Source: Galdieria partita | Taxonomy: Eukaryota; Rhodophyta; Bangiophyceae; Galdieriales; Galdieriaceae | DNA length: 64,000 nt | NCBI GenBank assembly: GCA_025991245.1 | Contig: BQMJ01000012.1 | Span: 1-64,000, forward strand | Direction of reading: 5' to 3' | Part shown: positions 55,523 through 64,000 of the stretch, piece by piece | Numbering within the stretch: position 1 is the stretch's first letter | Layout of the letters: each line of letters begins with the position of its first letter | Translations under genes and position numbers: made by a program | The notes under the pieces: model-generated | Told to the model about the DNA's origin: nothing | The model's database searches: none | What the model saw: the letters and a program-made list of their open reading frames with translations, nothing else

Positions 55523-56115
55523 TCATACACATGACTCATTCATACATTTATTTGATTTCAGGTCCATCATACTGTCTGAAACATAGAGATTCTCAATCCA
55601 ACGTCCCTCTTCAATAGCTAATTTACGATTCTTCTCCAAAATATCGTCAATTTCGCTAGAGCTTGTTGCTTTCCACCCTATATATGACTGAATATCACTA
55701 GTACCAAGAACATATTTAGTTTGTTCTTCAATAATTTCCTCAGACCACCGTGTCAAAAAATTTTCTCTTATTTGTTGCCAATCTCCAACAGCGTACGAAC
55801 ACAAAGCAGTTTTCAACAGATTCCACTCATAAGAACCCCAAGTCTTTTCTCCATCCAGAGAGAAAACTTTATTTTTCTTATAGACAGCAGGTTTGAAGTA
55901 GCTAAAAAAGTCAACACCAATGTATGAAATGAAATCGAACACCAAACTTACTCCTGATTAATAGTACCATCAGGTAAGAGAATTTCCTCAGGGCTCAATA
56001 GTTTTCTCAATATTCTACTCCACTCATCTCGTGACTTTTCATGGTCAGGGATACTTGCACTCTTCAAAGCTTCCTTCATTCGTCTAGTCGAGGTGCCGTG
56101 AGTGAACAAATCCCA
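55523..56115 (-). CDS. SANT/Myb-like domain protein, 5' end unresolved
   Basis: Two exons resolved: 56115-55952 and 55901-55523, with a 50-base GTAAGT...TTTTTTAG intron, giving about 180 residues. The text reads WDLFTHGTSTRRMKEAL, then EWSRILRKLLSPEEILLPDG, then (after the intron) YFKPAVYKKNKVFSLDG and a Myb/SANT-like helix set WGSYEWNLLKTALCSYAVGD, WQQIRENFLTRWSEEIIEEQ, ending NESCV. Tryptophan spacing and the final EEQTKYVLGT helix fit a SANT/Myb fold, which binds DNA or histone tails. The first listed exon starts at an acceptor (TTGGTCAG), so at least one upstream exon exists; candidates in 56116-56260 were not decisive. Specific identity unknown. Confidence 0.6.
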
Positions 56116-57218
56116 CTGACCAATTCAAAATAATTACGCGGGAACGGATCGAAACATCATTCGAAATGTTGACCAGGCTCAACATGAACCGAAGATTAAC
56201 AGAGAAAGTTATCGAAACCACTTGGAAGTACTGTAATAACGGAACGAGGCCCAATAGAAATATTCTAATGTCCTTGTGATTTATCTATCTACGTCATCCA
56301 AAATTTTATTCGAATGCAAATCAAATGAAACACATTGACATAAAGTTACTTTATAATTTAGTGCAACCCCTCTTTGGCTTCTTTCGAAGAAAAAGGCATA
56401 ATACAAGATGCAAATAAATTTTTAAACAGGATGTCATTAAATTTCTCCAAGTGAAAATCAACTATGTTCTCCTCATTATTCCTTTCAATAGTGCTATGGA
56501 ACACTTTATATAGGATTCCTTCAGTATATCGGTCAAAGAAAAATGCATTTGATCTCTTCTATCTGTCATTTCCTTTGAAACTGATTTATCTTCTTGGGTT
56601 ACATTGTCTATTCTTTTCCAATCGTATCGTGTATTTATGAGATCTCCAACGACATTCTCTAAGCTTCTCATTGTATCTGATTCAATAGGGAGTTCTTTTG
56701 AATATTAGTAGATTCCTTTCAAGACTTGTAGACCCCAGCAACTTGAAAAATTCAAGATATAGAAACAGGGAAAAGACAAACGAGCTACTGATTATCAAGT
56801 CTATATCAATATATGAAATACCAGAATTCGGTACAAGTTATCTGGGCAAGACTTTGTAGGGAGACGAGGGTTTGATAGGACAATCTTTGCTCTATCTGAT
56901 ATTTAACACACCCTGAGTAATTGTTAAAGTTTCGAAAGAACTTTTTATTCCTGAAAATTTATCATGCAAAACAACCAATTCCTTCTCCTGACATAGTCTA
57001 TCCGCACGAAGCAAGGTCTCTCAAGGAAGTCTTTCATAGACTCAGTTCCAAGTCAGTTTGCAACAATGAAGTGATATCTGATCCTAAGCAAAGGTTCTAC
57101 GACCAAGATAATGCCCCACAAGTGTGTTTCATATGTATATACATGAGTCTGCTATGTCAAACTCCGACAAAATAAATTATCGTTCAAAGTGACGAACTTC
57201 AACGATAGAAATTCAAAT
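56116..57218. other. Intergenic, with two unassigned small ORFs
   Basis: Holds the missing 5' exon(s) of the SANT-like gene. A reverse ORF at 56462-56671 (ATG, 69 aa, MRSLENVVGDLINTRYDWKR start) has balanced composition but no known domain; it may be a small gene or an exon. A forward frame at 56921-57175 without ATG contains YPHEARSLKEVFHRLSSKSV and could be an exon between an acceptor at about 56996 and a donor at about 57121. No matching neighbour exon was found. Confidence 0.35.
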
Positions 57219-58913
57219 ATGACCATTCTTTCCCTACACCAATGGAGAAGATGTGGCTTTCATGTTACTGGCTTTTATGATAACTACTCTCCTAGTTGCA
57301 TTATTCTAAGGACAACGACTTCATTGGTTTCTCATATTTGTGAAAAATATTTTCATATGAATACACGAGCTTGTCCCAAAGGTCCAACTGTAATATGGTT
57401 TCGAAAATCTTTACGAATACACGATAATCCTACTCTACAACTAGCCACACAACTAGCTTCTCAACTTTATCCACTTTTTATTTTAGATCCTTATTATATC
57501 AATCCTGAGAAAATAGGATTTCAGCGCTTTCGGTTTATGTTGGAGTGTATGAAGGACCTGGATAACTCGTTGAGAAAATATAATAGCAGTTTGCTGGTTA
57601 TCTATGGCGAACCTGTAACTGTACTCGAAAACTGTTACAGAACTTGGAATTTTTCTTATTTGTGCTTTGAAAAGGATACAGATATCTATTCTAGAAACAG
57701 AGATAAAAAGGTACTGGAACGCATGAAAGAACTTGGAGTCCAGTGTTTTCTAGAAAGTGGCCATACCTTGTACGACTTGGATGTATTGGTGGGCTGGTTG
57801 AATGGAAAAAGTCCTCCTACTCAAATGACTAGTTTCTTAAAGCTAATAGAGCAAGTTGGACCACCTCCAAAGCCAATAGAGATTACTTGCAATATTCCAC
57901 CTTTAACGATAGATATGATTGGCTCTATGAAGGTATCTAATGTTCCTGAAATACATGAAATTCCAGGTTATGAGTTTATAGCTGTGCCAACGACTTGTCC
58001 ATTTCAAGGAGGCGAGTCTCAGGCATTGGAAAGAATGCAACAAGTTGTCAAACGAGAGCAAGGAAACTGGGTTGTTACATTTTCTAAACCGAATACTTCA
58101 CCAACAAGTCTCAATCCTCCATCCACAACTGTTTTATCTCCATATATCAAATGTGGAGCTCTTTCCGTTCGTCTATTCTTTTGGGAATTGAAGAAAGTGG
58201 AAGATTGCTTCTCTGTGAAGACAAAGCCACCTGTAAGTCTCATTGGTCAATTGTATTGGAGAGAACATTTTTATCTCCTGGGATATACTATTCCTCATTT
58301 TGATCGAATACAAGATAATCCACTGTGTAAAAGTATTCCTTGGGAATATAGGCAAGACTGGTTCCAAGCTTGGGAAGAAGGACAAACGGGATATCCTTTC
58401 ATTGATGCTGCTATGACTCAACTCAAACAATGGGGCTGGTTACATCATCTAACACGTCATGTTGTTGCGTGTTTTCTTACAAGAGGAGACTTGTGGATAA
58501 GTTGGTATGTGAAACCGGAAAGTTGTATCCATTTTTTTCTTAAAATTGGTAGGGAAAAGGGTAAAGAAGTTTTTGAAAAGTATTTGATCGATGGAGATTG
58601 GAGTATAAATGCAGCTAATTGGATGTGGTTATCTTGCTCTGCCTTCTTTACGAGATATTTTCGAGTCTATTCTCCTGTTGCATTTCCTAAGAAGTACGAT
58701 CCTCATGGCAACTTTGTTCGATACTTTCTACCTGTATTGAGAAATATGCCTAGTAAATATATTTACGAGCCTTGGAAGGCTCCCCTGAAAGTCCAAAAAG
58801 ACGCAAACTGCATTCTTGGTAAAGATTATCCCTTTCCAATTGTAAACCACGAAGAAATGAAGAAGAGAAATATCCAAAAGATGATCCAAGTTTTCCAAAA
58901 TAAATCCTTATAA
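57219..58913 (+). CDS. (6-4) photolyase / animal-type cryptochrome
   Basis: Two exons, 57219-58504 and 58553-58913. The 48-base intron (GTATGT...GGTAG) is a multiple of three and contains no stop, so the unspliced frame is open; removing it restores the family text ISWEKGKEVFEKYLIDGDWS. 548 aa from the ATG at 57219, or 502 from the ATG at 57357 (MNTRACPKGPTVIWFRKSLR). The longer form would have a basic, organelle-targeting-like N-terminus. The N-terminal photolyase domain is followed by the FAD-binding helical part: YWREHFYLLG, GQTGYPFIDAAMTQLKQWGW, LHHLTRHVVACFLTRGDLW and INAANWMWLSCSAFF. The HHLTRH segment keeps the two histidines needed for (6-4) repair, and the Asn near the flavin is present. 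Repair activity is therefore likely; a photoreceptor role is also possible. Confidence 0.9.
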   Translation: MTILSLHQWRRCGFHVTGFYDNYSPSCIILRTTTSLVSHICEKYFHMNTRACPKGPTVIWFRKSLRIHDNPTLQLATQLASQLYPLFILDPYYINPEKIGFQRFRFMLECMKDLDNSLRKYNSSLLVIYGEPVTVLENCYRTWNFSYLCFEKDTDIYSRNRDKKVLERMKELGVQCFLESGHTLYDLDVLVGWLNGKSPPTQMTSFLKLIEQVGPPPKPIEITCNIPPLTIDMIGSMKVSNVPEIHEIPGYEFIAVPTTCPFQGGESQALERMQQVVKREQGNWVVTFSKPNTSPTSLNPPSTTVLSPYIKCGALSVRLFFWELKKVEDCFSVKTKPPVSLIGQLYWREHFYLLGYTIPHFDRIQDNPLCKSIPWEYRQDWFQAWEEGQTGYPFIDAAMTQLKQWGWLHHLTRHVVACFLTRGDLWISWYVKPESCIHFFLKIGREKGKEVFEKYLIDGDWSINAANWMWLSCSAFFTRYFRVYSPVAFPKKYDPHGNFVRYFLPVLRNMPSKYIYEPWKAPLKVQKDANCILGKDYPFPIVNHEEMKKRNIQKMIQVFQNKSL

Positions 58914-58976
58914 GCGTATTTGGAGCAAACATAAATGAAACATGACAACTAGCACTTTATATTATAAAATGTAGAC

Positions 58977-59514
58977 TCAGTGTCCTAGAGAGTCAATCTT
59001 CATAGCCATTATAAAATCATTCTCTGTCAAACCCTTCAAAGCATGAGTCGAGAGATCAATTCTAACTTTGTTGTATCCTATACACAACCTTCAACTAGAA
59101 TAACGAATAACTACTTGCCAAATACCAGTCAAGTGCAGGTCTGGATGGTGTCCCTCTGCCTAGAAAACTTTTGAAGACTCAAGATTGAAACTTCCGGACT
59201 TGGACTTACCTCTGCTACGTCTGCTATTCGTTGAAAATAGCGAATTGCCGACATAAAATCGGAAAGTTCCAAGTCTTTTGAGATTTGTTTATTATCAGGG
59301 GACACTTTCCAACCTTTCACCTTGTGAAGTAATTGTTGAACTTGTTCCTTTTCTAAAGTTTCTAAGTCAAGGTCAGGGATATGTACCAGAATACAACAAG
59401 TTGTTTCATACTTCCAATTCCTTCACACGGCAGGCATCGGGACTTTGAAGTGATTTCCGTTGAAAAATTCCTTTGAGTCCTAAATAAAGCCAGTTGAAAC
59501 AGACGACCCTGCAT
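58977..59514 (-). CDS. PCBD: Pterin-4a-carbinolamine dehydratase (PCD/DCoH)
   Basis: Four exons on the minus strand: 59514-59412, 59361-59210, 59159-59126, 59077-58977, with introns of 50, 50 and 48 bases; 129 aa. Starts MQGRLFQLALFRTQRNFSTE, an organelle-presequence-like leader. Then CLPCEGIGKTLEKEQVQQLL, HKVKGWKVSPDNK, FMSAIRYFQRIADVAEAEGH and the active-site motif HHPDLHLTGYNKVRIDLSTH, with the usual [E/D]xxHHP-x(n)-YN arrangement, ending GLTENDFIMAMKIDS. Family role: dehydrates 4a-hydroxytetrahydrobiopterin (or the folate equivalent in plastids) so that the cofactor can be recycled. The nested short introns hide it from simple ORF searches. Convergent with the photolyase, with 63 bases between the stops. 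Confidence 0.92.
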
Positions 59515-59748
59515 ACTTTGCACAACACAAATGTCTTCAAGACGAGCAATCAATGCCAATCGACGCTCCTCGAAGAATTCGACGTTTTCCTTTATTCATC
59601 TCCAAACAACTTTCTATTTACCGAAATAGACATATCTCTAAACCTTGTCAATGCCGAAACTAAAACAAACAATGAAATTGAAAAGAGATATAAAACTTCA
59701 TACTTGCCTATAGGATATTTGGCTATTATATCTTCTTTCAACAAACCT

Positions 59749-61872
59749 CTACTTTTTCGTTCCATTACTCGCGGAGTCCTGTGAAGATAAAAAGATAGAA
59801 AAAATTTCTTCAGCAACTTTTGCAATAGGAAGACGACGAAATTTTGCCACTTGTTTTAAATGTTCATACGTCTCCTGACGTAAGGAAACACGAGATTTAA
59901 AAAAGCGTACCGTTTCATAATTATAATTTTGTGCATATTCTGCCAGGGCTTCTTTTCCCATACGATAACAAAAGTTTCCAAAACGTTCTCCTCTCTGCTT
60001 CTCCATTCGATAATACGCAAACAATGGCTCTAATATAGTCTCCAAATCCGACTCGTTGACTTTATCCTTGTAAACAAAAGCTAGTCTTGTCTGATGGGGA
60101 CATCCACCTATCCAAATCTGATAGGAATTAGGACCTTGCCCAACAAGACCTAACTCAGCAGTATATGGACGTGCACAGCCATTCGGGCAACCAGTCATTC
60201 GAATGATAAGAGGCACTTTGTTAAGACCACAATGGTGAAATAAAGCTTCGATGCGTTTCACAATATTCGGCATCACACGCTCTGATTCAGTTACTGCAAG
60301 TGGACACAATGGAAATGCAGGACATGCCATACTATCCCGAAATATAACACTAATATCTTCCACTAGAGGAACATTATGTTCCTTGAAAATATTCGTGATT
60401 TGTTCTTTCGTATTTGGTTCGATTTCTTTAACCAACAGATTCTGCTCTGGAGTAACATTCAGTCTAACTTCTGGAAAAGTGTCTATCAAAACTCTCAAAG
60501 CAGTCTTCAATCGCATTGAAGCATCGTTTTTGATTCTTCCATTCAGAATCGGAACCCCTAAAAACAGCTTACCATTTCCCTGTTGAAACCATCCCAAATA
60601 GTCTTCATGCTTCCACGGAATAAGATCTCTCCATGGCTCGACTTTCTCTCCAAAGTACGATTCTACAAGTTCCCTAAAAGCATCAATACCCATATTATGT
60701 ACCAAATACTTCATTCGAGACAGCATTCTGGATTCTCTATTCCCATAATCTCGTTGAACAGCAACAATGGCTTTTACTAGTTCATAAATTTTCTCCCGAC
60801 GAACAAATCCAAGATGATCGGCTAATCTAGGAAATGTCTGTTCCTTGTTATGTGTTCGTCCTAAACCTCCTCCAACTGTGACATTATAACCGATAATCTC
60901 ATTTCCTTCCGATATAACAACAATACCAATATCATGTATATATAAATCTATAGAATTATCTCCAGGAACTGTTATTCCAATCTTAAACTTCCTTGGTAGG
61001 TAAGTTTCCCCGTAAACTGGCTCAACAGGATCTTTAGTAATTATTCCTCGTCCATTATCAAACAAACGCAGTTGCGAAACTTGTTTCATATCCATATTAC
61101 GTTTCCAGAACTCTATTTCACCTGTTTTTTCACCATCCAACCATATCTCAGCGTAAGAACTAGTTTGTGGGGCTAAAATTTCTGCCAAAACATAAGCCAG
61201 CCGTCGAACTTCTATATAATCGGGTGTTTGAAAAGGTGCAGGTGTAGTAACAATGTTTCTGTTGACATCACCACAGCCTCCCAAAGAAGAGCCGCCCGCC
61301 TGAATAATACTCCTGAATACCGTCTTCAAATCTTTCTTTAAAACACCGTGAATTTGGAACGAAGACCGCGTAGTAGCACGTAGGGTATCATTTCCAAACT
61401 CTCTTGATATATCATCCAAGACTCTATACAAGGAAGTAGGCATATCTCCCGAAGGCAACTTTAGACGCAACATAAACTGATACTTTTTTGGTTCCCCCTT
61501 TTTTCGTTCTTCTCGATTGTCCTGTTGATAAGAACCGTGAAACTTGATAATTTGAACCGATTCTTCTGAGACGAATATATTCTCATCTTCTAAGTCTTGT
61601 TCTAAAGGAAACTTGAGGTGACTCGAATTCTTTTTATAACTTTCCACTTTAGAGAGCTTTCTTGGTGTTTCAGTCGTGCTCGCCTTGGAATTTGAGACAA
61701 GAATTCGAGTAGAGGAGTATAGTGCACTTACCACAGTAGTGACAAAAGTTTTCGGGTAACACTGCTTGCTTACTCGTTTCTCTATCGGTACGTCGGGCTT
61801 GATAAATGAGCTCTTACAGCCAAAACTATGGAGGTTTCTATTGCTTCCTAAAAAGTATGTAATAAATGTCAT
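59749..61872 (-). CDS. SIR: Ferredoxin-sulfite reductase, plastid
   Basis: Single exon, 707 aa from the first ATG at 61872; the frame further upstream begins with TTG. Residues 1 to about 100 are a long Ser/Thr/Lys-rich leader (MTFITYFLGSNRNLHSFGCK...), fitting a plastid transit peptide. Then two repeated nitrite/sulfite-reductase domains: FMLRLKLPSGDMPTSLYRVL, TTRSSFQIHGVLK, GGCGDVNRNIVTTPAP, DLYIHDIGIVV and GYNVTVGGGLGRTHN. The four cysteines binding the 4Fe-4S/siroheme centre are at about 517 and 523 (MACPAFPLCPLA) and 562 and 566 (TGCPNGCARPY). Family role: six-electron reduction of sulfite to sulfide with ferredoxin in plastid sulfur assimilation. The NGCARP form is that of sulfite rather than nitrite reductases. 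The C-terminal tail after the reductase core (about 60 residues) is helical. Confidence 0.93.
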   Translation of the reverse strand: MTFITYFLGSNRNLHSFGCKSSFIKPDVPIEKRVSKQCYPKTFVTTVVSALYSSTRILVSNSKASTTETPRKLSKVESYKKNSSHLKFPLEQDLEDENIFVSEESVQIIKFHGSYQQDNREERKKGEPKKYQFMLRLKLPSGDMPTSLYRVLDDISREFGNDTLRATTRSSFQIHGVLKKDLKTVFRSIIQAGGSSLGGCGDVNRNIVTTPAPFQTPDYIEVRRLAYVLAEILAPQTSSYAEIWLDGEKTGEIEFWKRNMDMKQVSQLRLFDNGRGIITKDPVEPVYGETYLPRKFKIGITVPGDNSIDLYIHDIGIVVISEGNEIIGYNVTVGGGLGRTHNKEQTFPRLADHLGFVRREKIYELVKAIVAVQRDYGNRESRMLSRMKYLVHNMGIDAFRELVESYFGEKVEPWRDLIPWKHEDYLGWFQQGNGKLFLGVPILNGRIKNDASMRLKTALRVLIDTFPEVRLNVTPEQNLLVKEIEPNTKEQITNIFKEHNVPLVEDISVIFRDSMACPAFPLCPLAVTESERVMPNIVKRIEALFHHCGLNKVPLIIRMTGCPNGCARPYTAELGLVGQGPNSYQIWIGGCPHQTRLAFVYKDKVNESDLETILEPLFAYYRMEKQRGERFGNFCYRMGKEALAEYAQNYNYETVRFFKSRVSLRQETYEHLKQVAKFRRLPIAKVAEEIFSIFLSSQDSASNGTKK

Positions 61873-62652
61873 CGTGCTATGCGAAGATCCTTCACTCGTC
61901 TCTACTTTTCCCCAAACGACGTCGAAACGAGATTTCTCAAATCGTTCTTCCGTAATGCTTTTCAACTGAGCGCCCAACGCCCAATCGACATCCTTAAGTG
62001 TTTATTTGTAGAATCAGTGCTTTTCAAAATCTTCAGAGAACTAAGAGAGCGTCTCCACTATTTTGGGCAGCTTGATTGGCATCCAAAATTGTAAAGAATC
62101 ATAATGCCTTTCACTTTTGAAAACTGCGAAATATACACAAGGTATGTGCAAGAAATATGATAGATCTCAGTCAATAGATGAATGATCGGAATATTGCAGA
62201 GTATTATAAGTATTTGAATATGGTGCTTGTTCATTCATCTCTATCCGCGTCTATTGAAAACAGACCCTTTGCTTGGATTTTAGACTTTTTCTCAAAGTGA
62301 AGGATATCCAAGTCAAAATTTTAGATGTAATCCTAAACAGTGACAATAGACGAGTGATAATATGTTAGCCCAACACTTTATATATATGAGCACTTTGATT
62401 GCTGCTTCACTAGAATATACGCAACTTCAAGTTCTTATATTGATACTGTCTATTCGTTATTATTAATCGGCTCATCACGAGATGGTGTTACTTTATTCTA
62501 AAAATCTGACTTCTATTGAGGTAGATATGTGTGTTATTATTCTCTGATGTGCTTAAAGTGTGGTAACAGGACACAAATTCTTAAGATTTTCTTGGCGACT
62601 TTTGGGGAATAACTCTTTTTGGTTGAGGATTCTGTCTGTGTGAAAACTAGTC
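61873..62652. promoter_or_regulatory. Divergent promoter region between SIR and SEC13
   Basis: 780 bases between the start codons of two divergently transcribed genes. No coding signal. TATA-like stretches occur (tatatatatg near 62380 and gaatatac near 62413). Promoter function follows from gene orientation only. Confidence 0.45.
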
Positions 62653-63704
62653 ATGCTGCTGGAAACGGCGCACGCTGATATGATCGTAAGAGAAACTTTT
62701 CGTTTTCAAAGGCTCTGCAATAATGGAAAGAATTTATTTAGCACGACGCACAGTTTGACTATTACGGGAAACGGGTTGCAACTTGTTCCTCTGACACAAC
62801 AGTGAAAATCTTTAAACTGGAAGGAGAACAACAAGTGTTGGAAGCGGAATTGAGAGGTCACGAAGGCCCCGTTTGGCAAGTGGCTTGGGCACACCCCAAG
62901 TTTGGAAACATTCTTGCTTCTTGTAGCTATGATGGTACAGTAGTACTCTGGATAGAAGAGTCACCTGGGACTTGGTCACAGCTTTTCCGATATGAGCAAC
63001 GAAGAGCTTCTATCAATTCAGTTGCTTTCGCACCGCACGAGTATGGCCTGTCTTTTGCTTGTGCTTCAAGTGATGGATATGTAGCTGTTCTCACACAACA
63101 CGAAGATGGCAGTTGGGAGGAGAAGCTTCTCTCCGAATCTGCGGACAGCAGTGTTCCATCGCACAATCTTGGGGCTAATACTGTCTCGTGGGCTCCTGCA
63201 GTCCAACCAGGGGCTTTGTTTTCACATGAAAGAAGTACTCCTCCGTTGAAACGCCTGGCAAGTGGTGGTTGTGACAATGTTATAAAGATATGGTGTTGTG
63301 ACAATACAGGAGCTTGGAAGTTGGAAGGAAATCCGCTCGTTAAACATATGGATTGGGTAAGAGGTGTTGCCTGGGCGCCGAGTATCGGCCTAAGTGTGCA
63401 TACTATTGCCTCTTGCAGTCAGGTATGTAAATACTGTTGTAGAAAGGTATTATTGGATCGACTTTATGTGATATGAAAGGATAAAACTGTTGTGATATGG
63501 ACACAAGATGAAAGCAGTTTAGAATGGTCTCCTCAAGAATTGGTTAAGATGGATGCTCCTGTGTGGTCTGTGAGTTGGTCTTTTATTGGTAACATATTGG
63601 CGGTAAGCTCTGGAGATAGTACAGTCAGTTTATGGAAAGAAGACGTGGATGGAACGTGGCGAAATATTCAAAAGTTGGATAGTCCCATCCATGCAGTCTC
63701 ATAA
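62653..63704 (+). CDS. SEC13: SEC13, WD40 coat/nucleoporin subunit
   Basis: Three exons: 62653-62685, 62742-63422, 63480-63704; introns of 56 and 57 bases; 312 aa. The 11-codon first exon gives MLLETAHADMI, continuing HDAQFDYYGKRVATCSSDTT, the standard SEC13 start. Six WD40 blades follow: GHEGPVWQVAWAHPKFGNIL, SCSYDGTVVLW, RRASINSVAFAPHEYGLSFA, SGGCDNVIKIW, HMDWVRGVAWAP and, after the second intron, DKTVVIWTQD, APVWSVSWSFIGNILAVSSG, DSTVSLWKED. SEC13 uses six blades and is completed by an insertion blade from SEC31 or NUP145C. It works in COPII vesicle budding from the ER and in the nuclear-pore Y complex. The last Ser codon and the stop overlap the end of an antisense frame (63699-63701). 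Confidence 0.93.
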
Positions 63705-63961
63705 AATATTGGATTTGGCCCAGTCGTTTTCCAGTTCATTTATTATGGAAGTGCGCCATGTGCCAAATAGTCTATTTTGTCGCATCTGTTTTATACCTAT
63801 AGTGCCTTCTTTCCAAAAGAAGTTACTCAACACTTGTGTTTCCATCAACTGGTCTCGTTCAAACTTTGCCGTCAACGCTATACAGAGTCGGAACTCTTGT
63901 GCTCTACTAAGAAATGACACAGCTTGGATACACTCTACGAATGCACCAATGTCCCGGTTAT
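63699..63961 (-). CDS. 3' exon of an unidentified gene, cut by window end
   Basis: Reverse-strand frame of 86 residues ending in a TGA at 63699-63701, inside the SEC13 3' end. Just upstream an acceptor (GCATATAAG) ends at 63962, and the remaining 39 bases to the window edge contain no donor, consistent with a 50-base intron running out of the window. The text NRDIGAFVECIQAVSFLSRA, QEFRLCIALTAKFERDQLME and GTWRTSIINELENDWAKSNI has helical, balanced composition typical of real coding sequence. I do not recognise the family. Confidence 0.5.
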
Positions 63962-64000
63962 CTTATATGCAAAAGGAATTCGTATCCTGTAAATCCTATT

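Noticed and set aside
58505-58552. Apparent 16-residue novel insertion in the photolyase FAD domain.
   Set aside because: It has GT-AG ends and the size of other introns here, and its removal restores the conserved family sequence.
1-64000. tRNA, rRNA and prokaryotic-type operons.
   Set aside because: No tRNA-like cloverleaf or rRNA segment was recognised by eye, and gene structure is eukaryotic. A covariance-model scan would be needed to exclude small RNAs.

Overview
The window looks like the left end of a chromosome of a unicellular red alga of the Galdieria (Cyanidiophyceae) type. Reasons: the sequence begins with a pure telomere array; it is AT-rich; genes are split by very short GT-AG introns of 48 to 57 bases; a plastid-type ferredoxin sulfite reductase, an animal-type/(6-4) photolyase and a sugar-transporter relic lie near one another. 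The genus is inferred from these traits and was not confirmed by any search.

Layout. 1-490: telomere built from two interchangeable units, AACCCTAATA (10 nt) and AACCCTAAATA (11 nt). 491-8690: degenerate tandem array of three full (about 2.3-2.5 kb) and one truncated subtelomeric repeat, with telomere-like scraps inside. 8691-19.7 kb: gene-free, made of further decayed repeats: a T-rich family (R1) and an A-rich family (R2). 19.7-35.3 kb: a cluster of NTPase-nuclease genes. Three are family A (19722-21826 broken, 27563-29674 intact, 30452-32572 intact and inverted). One is family B (23579-25984, one intron). One is a decayed family A C-terminal module joined to a SAM-like domain (33.3-35.3 kb). 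35.3-50.8 kb: sparse zone with a sugar-transporter relic, an LRR-RING-TRAF zinc-finger protein with near-identical 84-bp repeats, a broken family B copy, a secreted glycine-rich protein, and one more R1 copy at about 49.4-50.0 kb.

From 51.08 kb the character changes abruptly to dense housekeeping genes: D-aminoacyl-tRNA deacylase (seven exons), GRWD1/Rrb1 (ribosome assembly), PRP17/CDC40 (splicing), a SANT/Myb-like protein, a (6-4)-photolyase/cryptochrome, pterin-4a-carbinolamine dehydratase, ferredoxin-sulfite reductase, SEC13 (COPII/nuclear pore) and the last exon of an unidentified gene cut by the window end. Exon structures were worked out by hand from splice signals plus family alignment from memory.

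The most interesting content is the subtelomeric NTPase-nuclease cluster. Family B has the hallmarks of Crinkler/RHS-type proteins: P-loop, DE Walker B, a GSQH sensor-like motif, a C-terminal D...FQVS core, and a basic nuclear-targeting stretch. It also carries an N-terminal hydrophobic leader that its broken relative lacks. Family A is a related architecture with an unusual P-loop and a PD...ACK nuclease-like end. Its three copies look mosaic, as if shuffled by gene conversion. Placement next to a telomere parallels trypanosome RHS genes.
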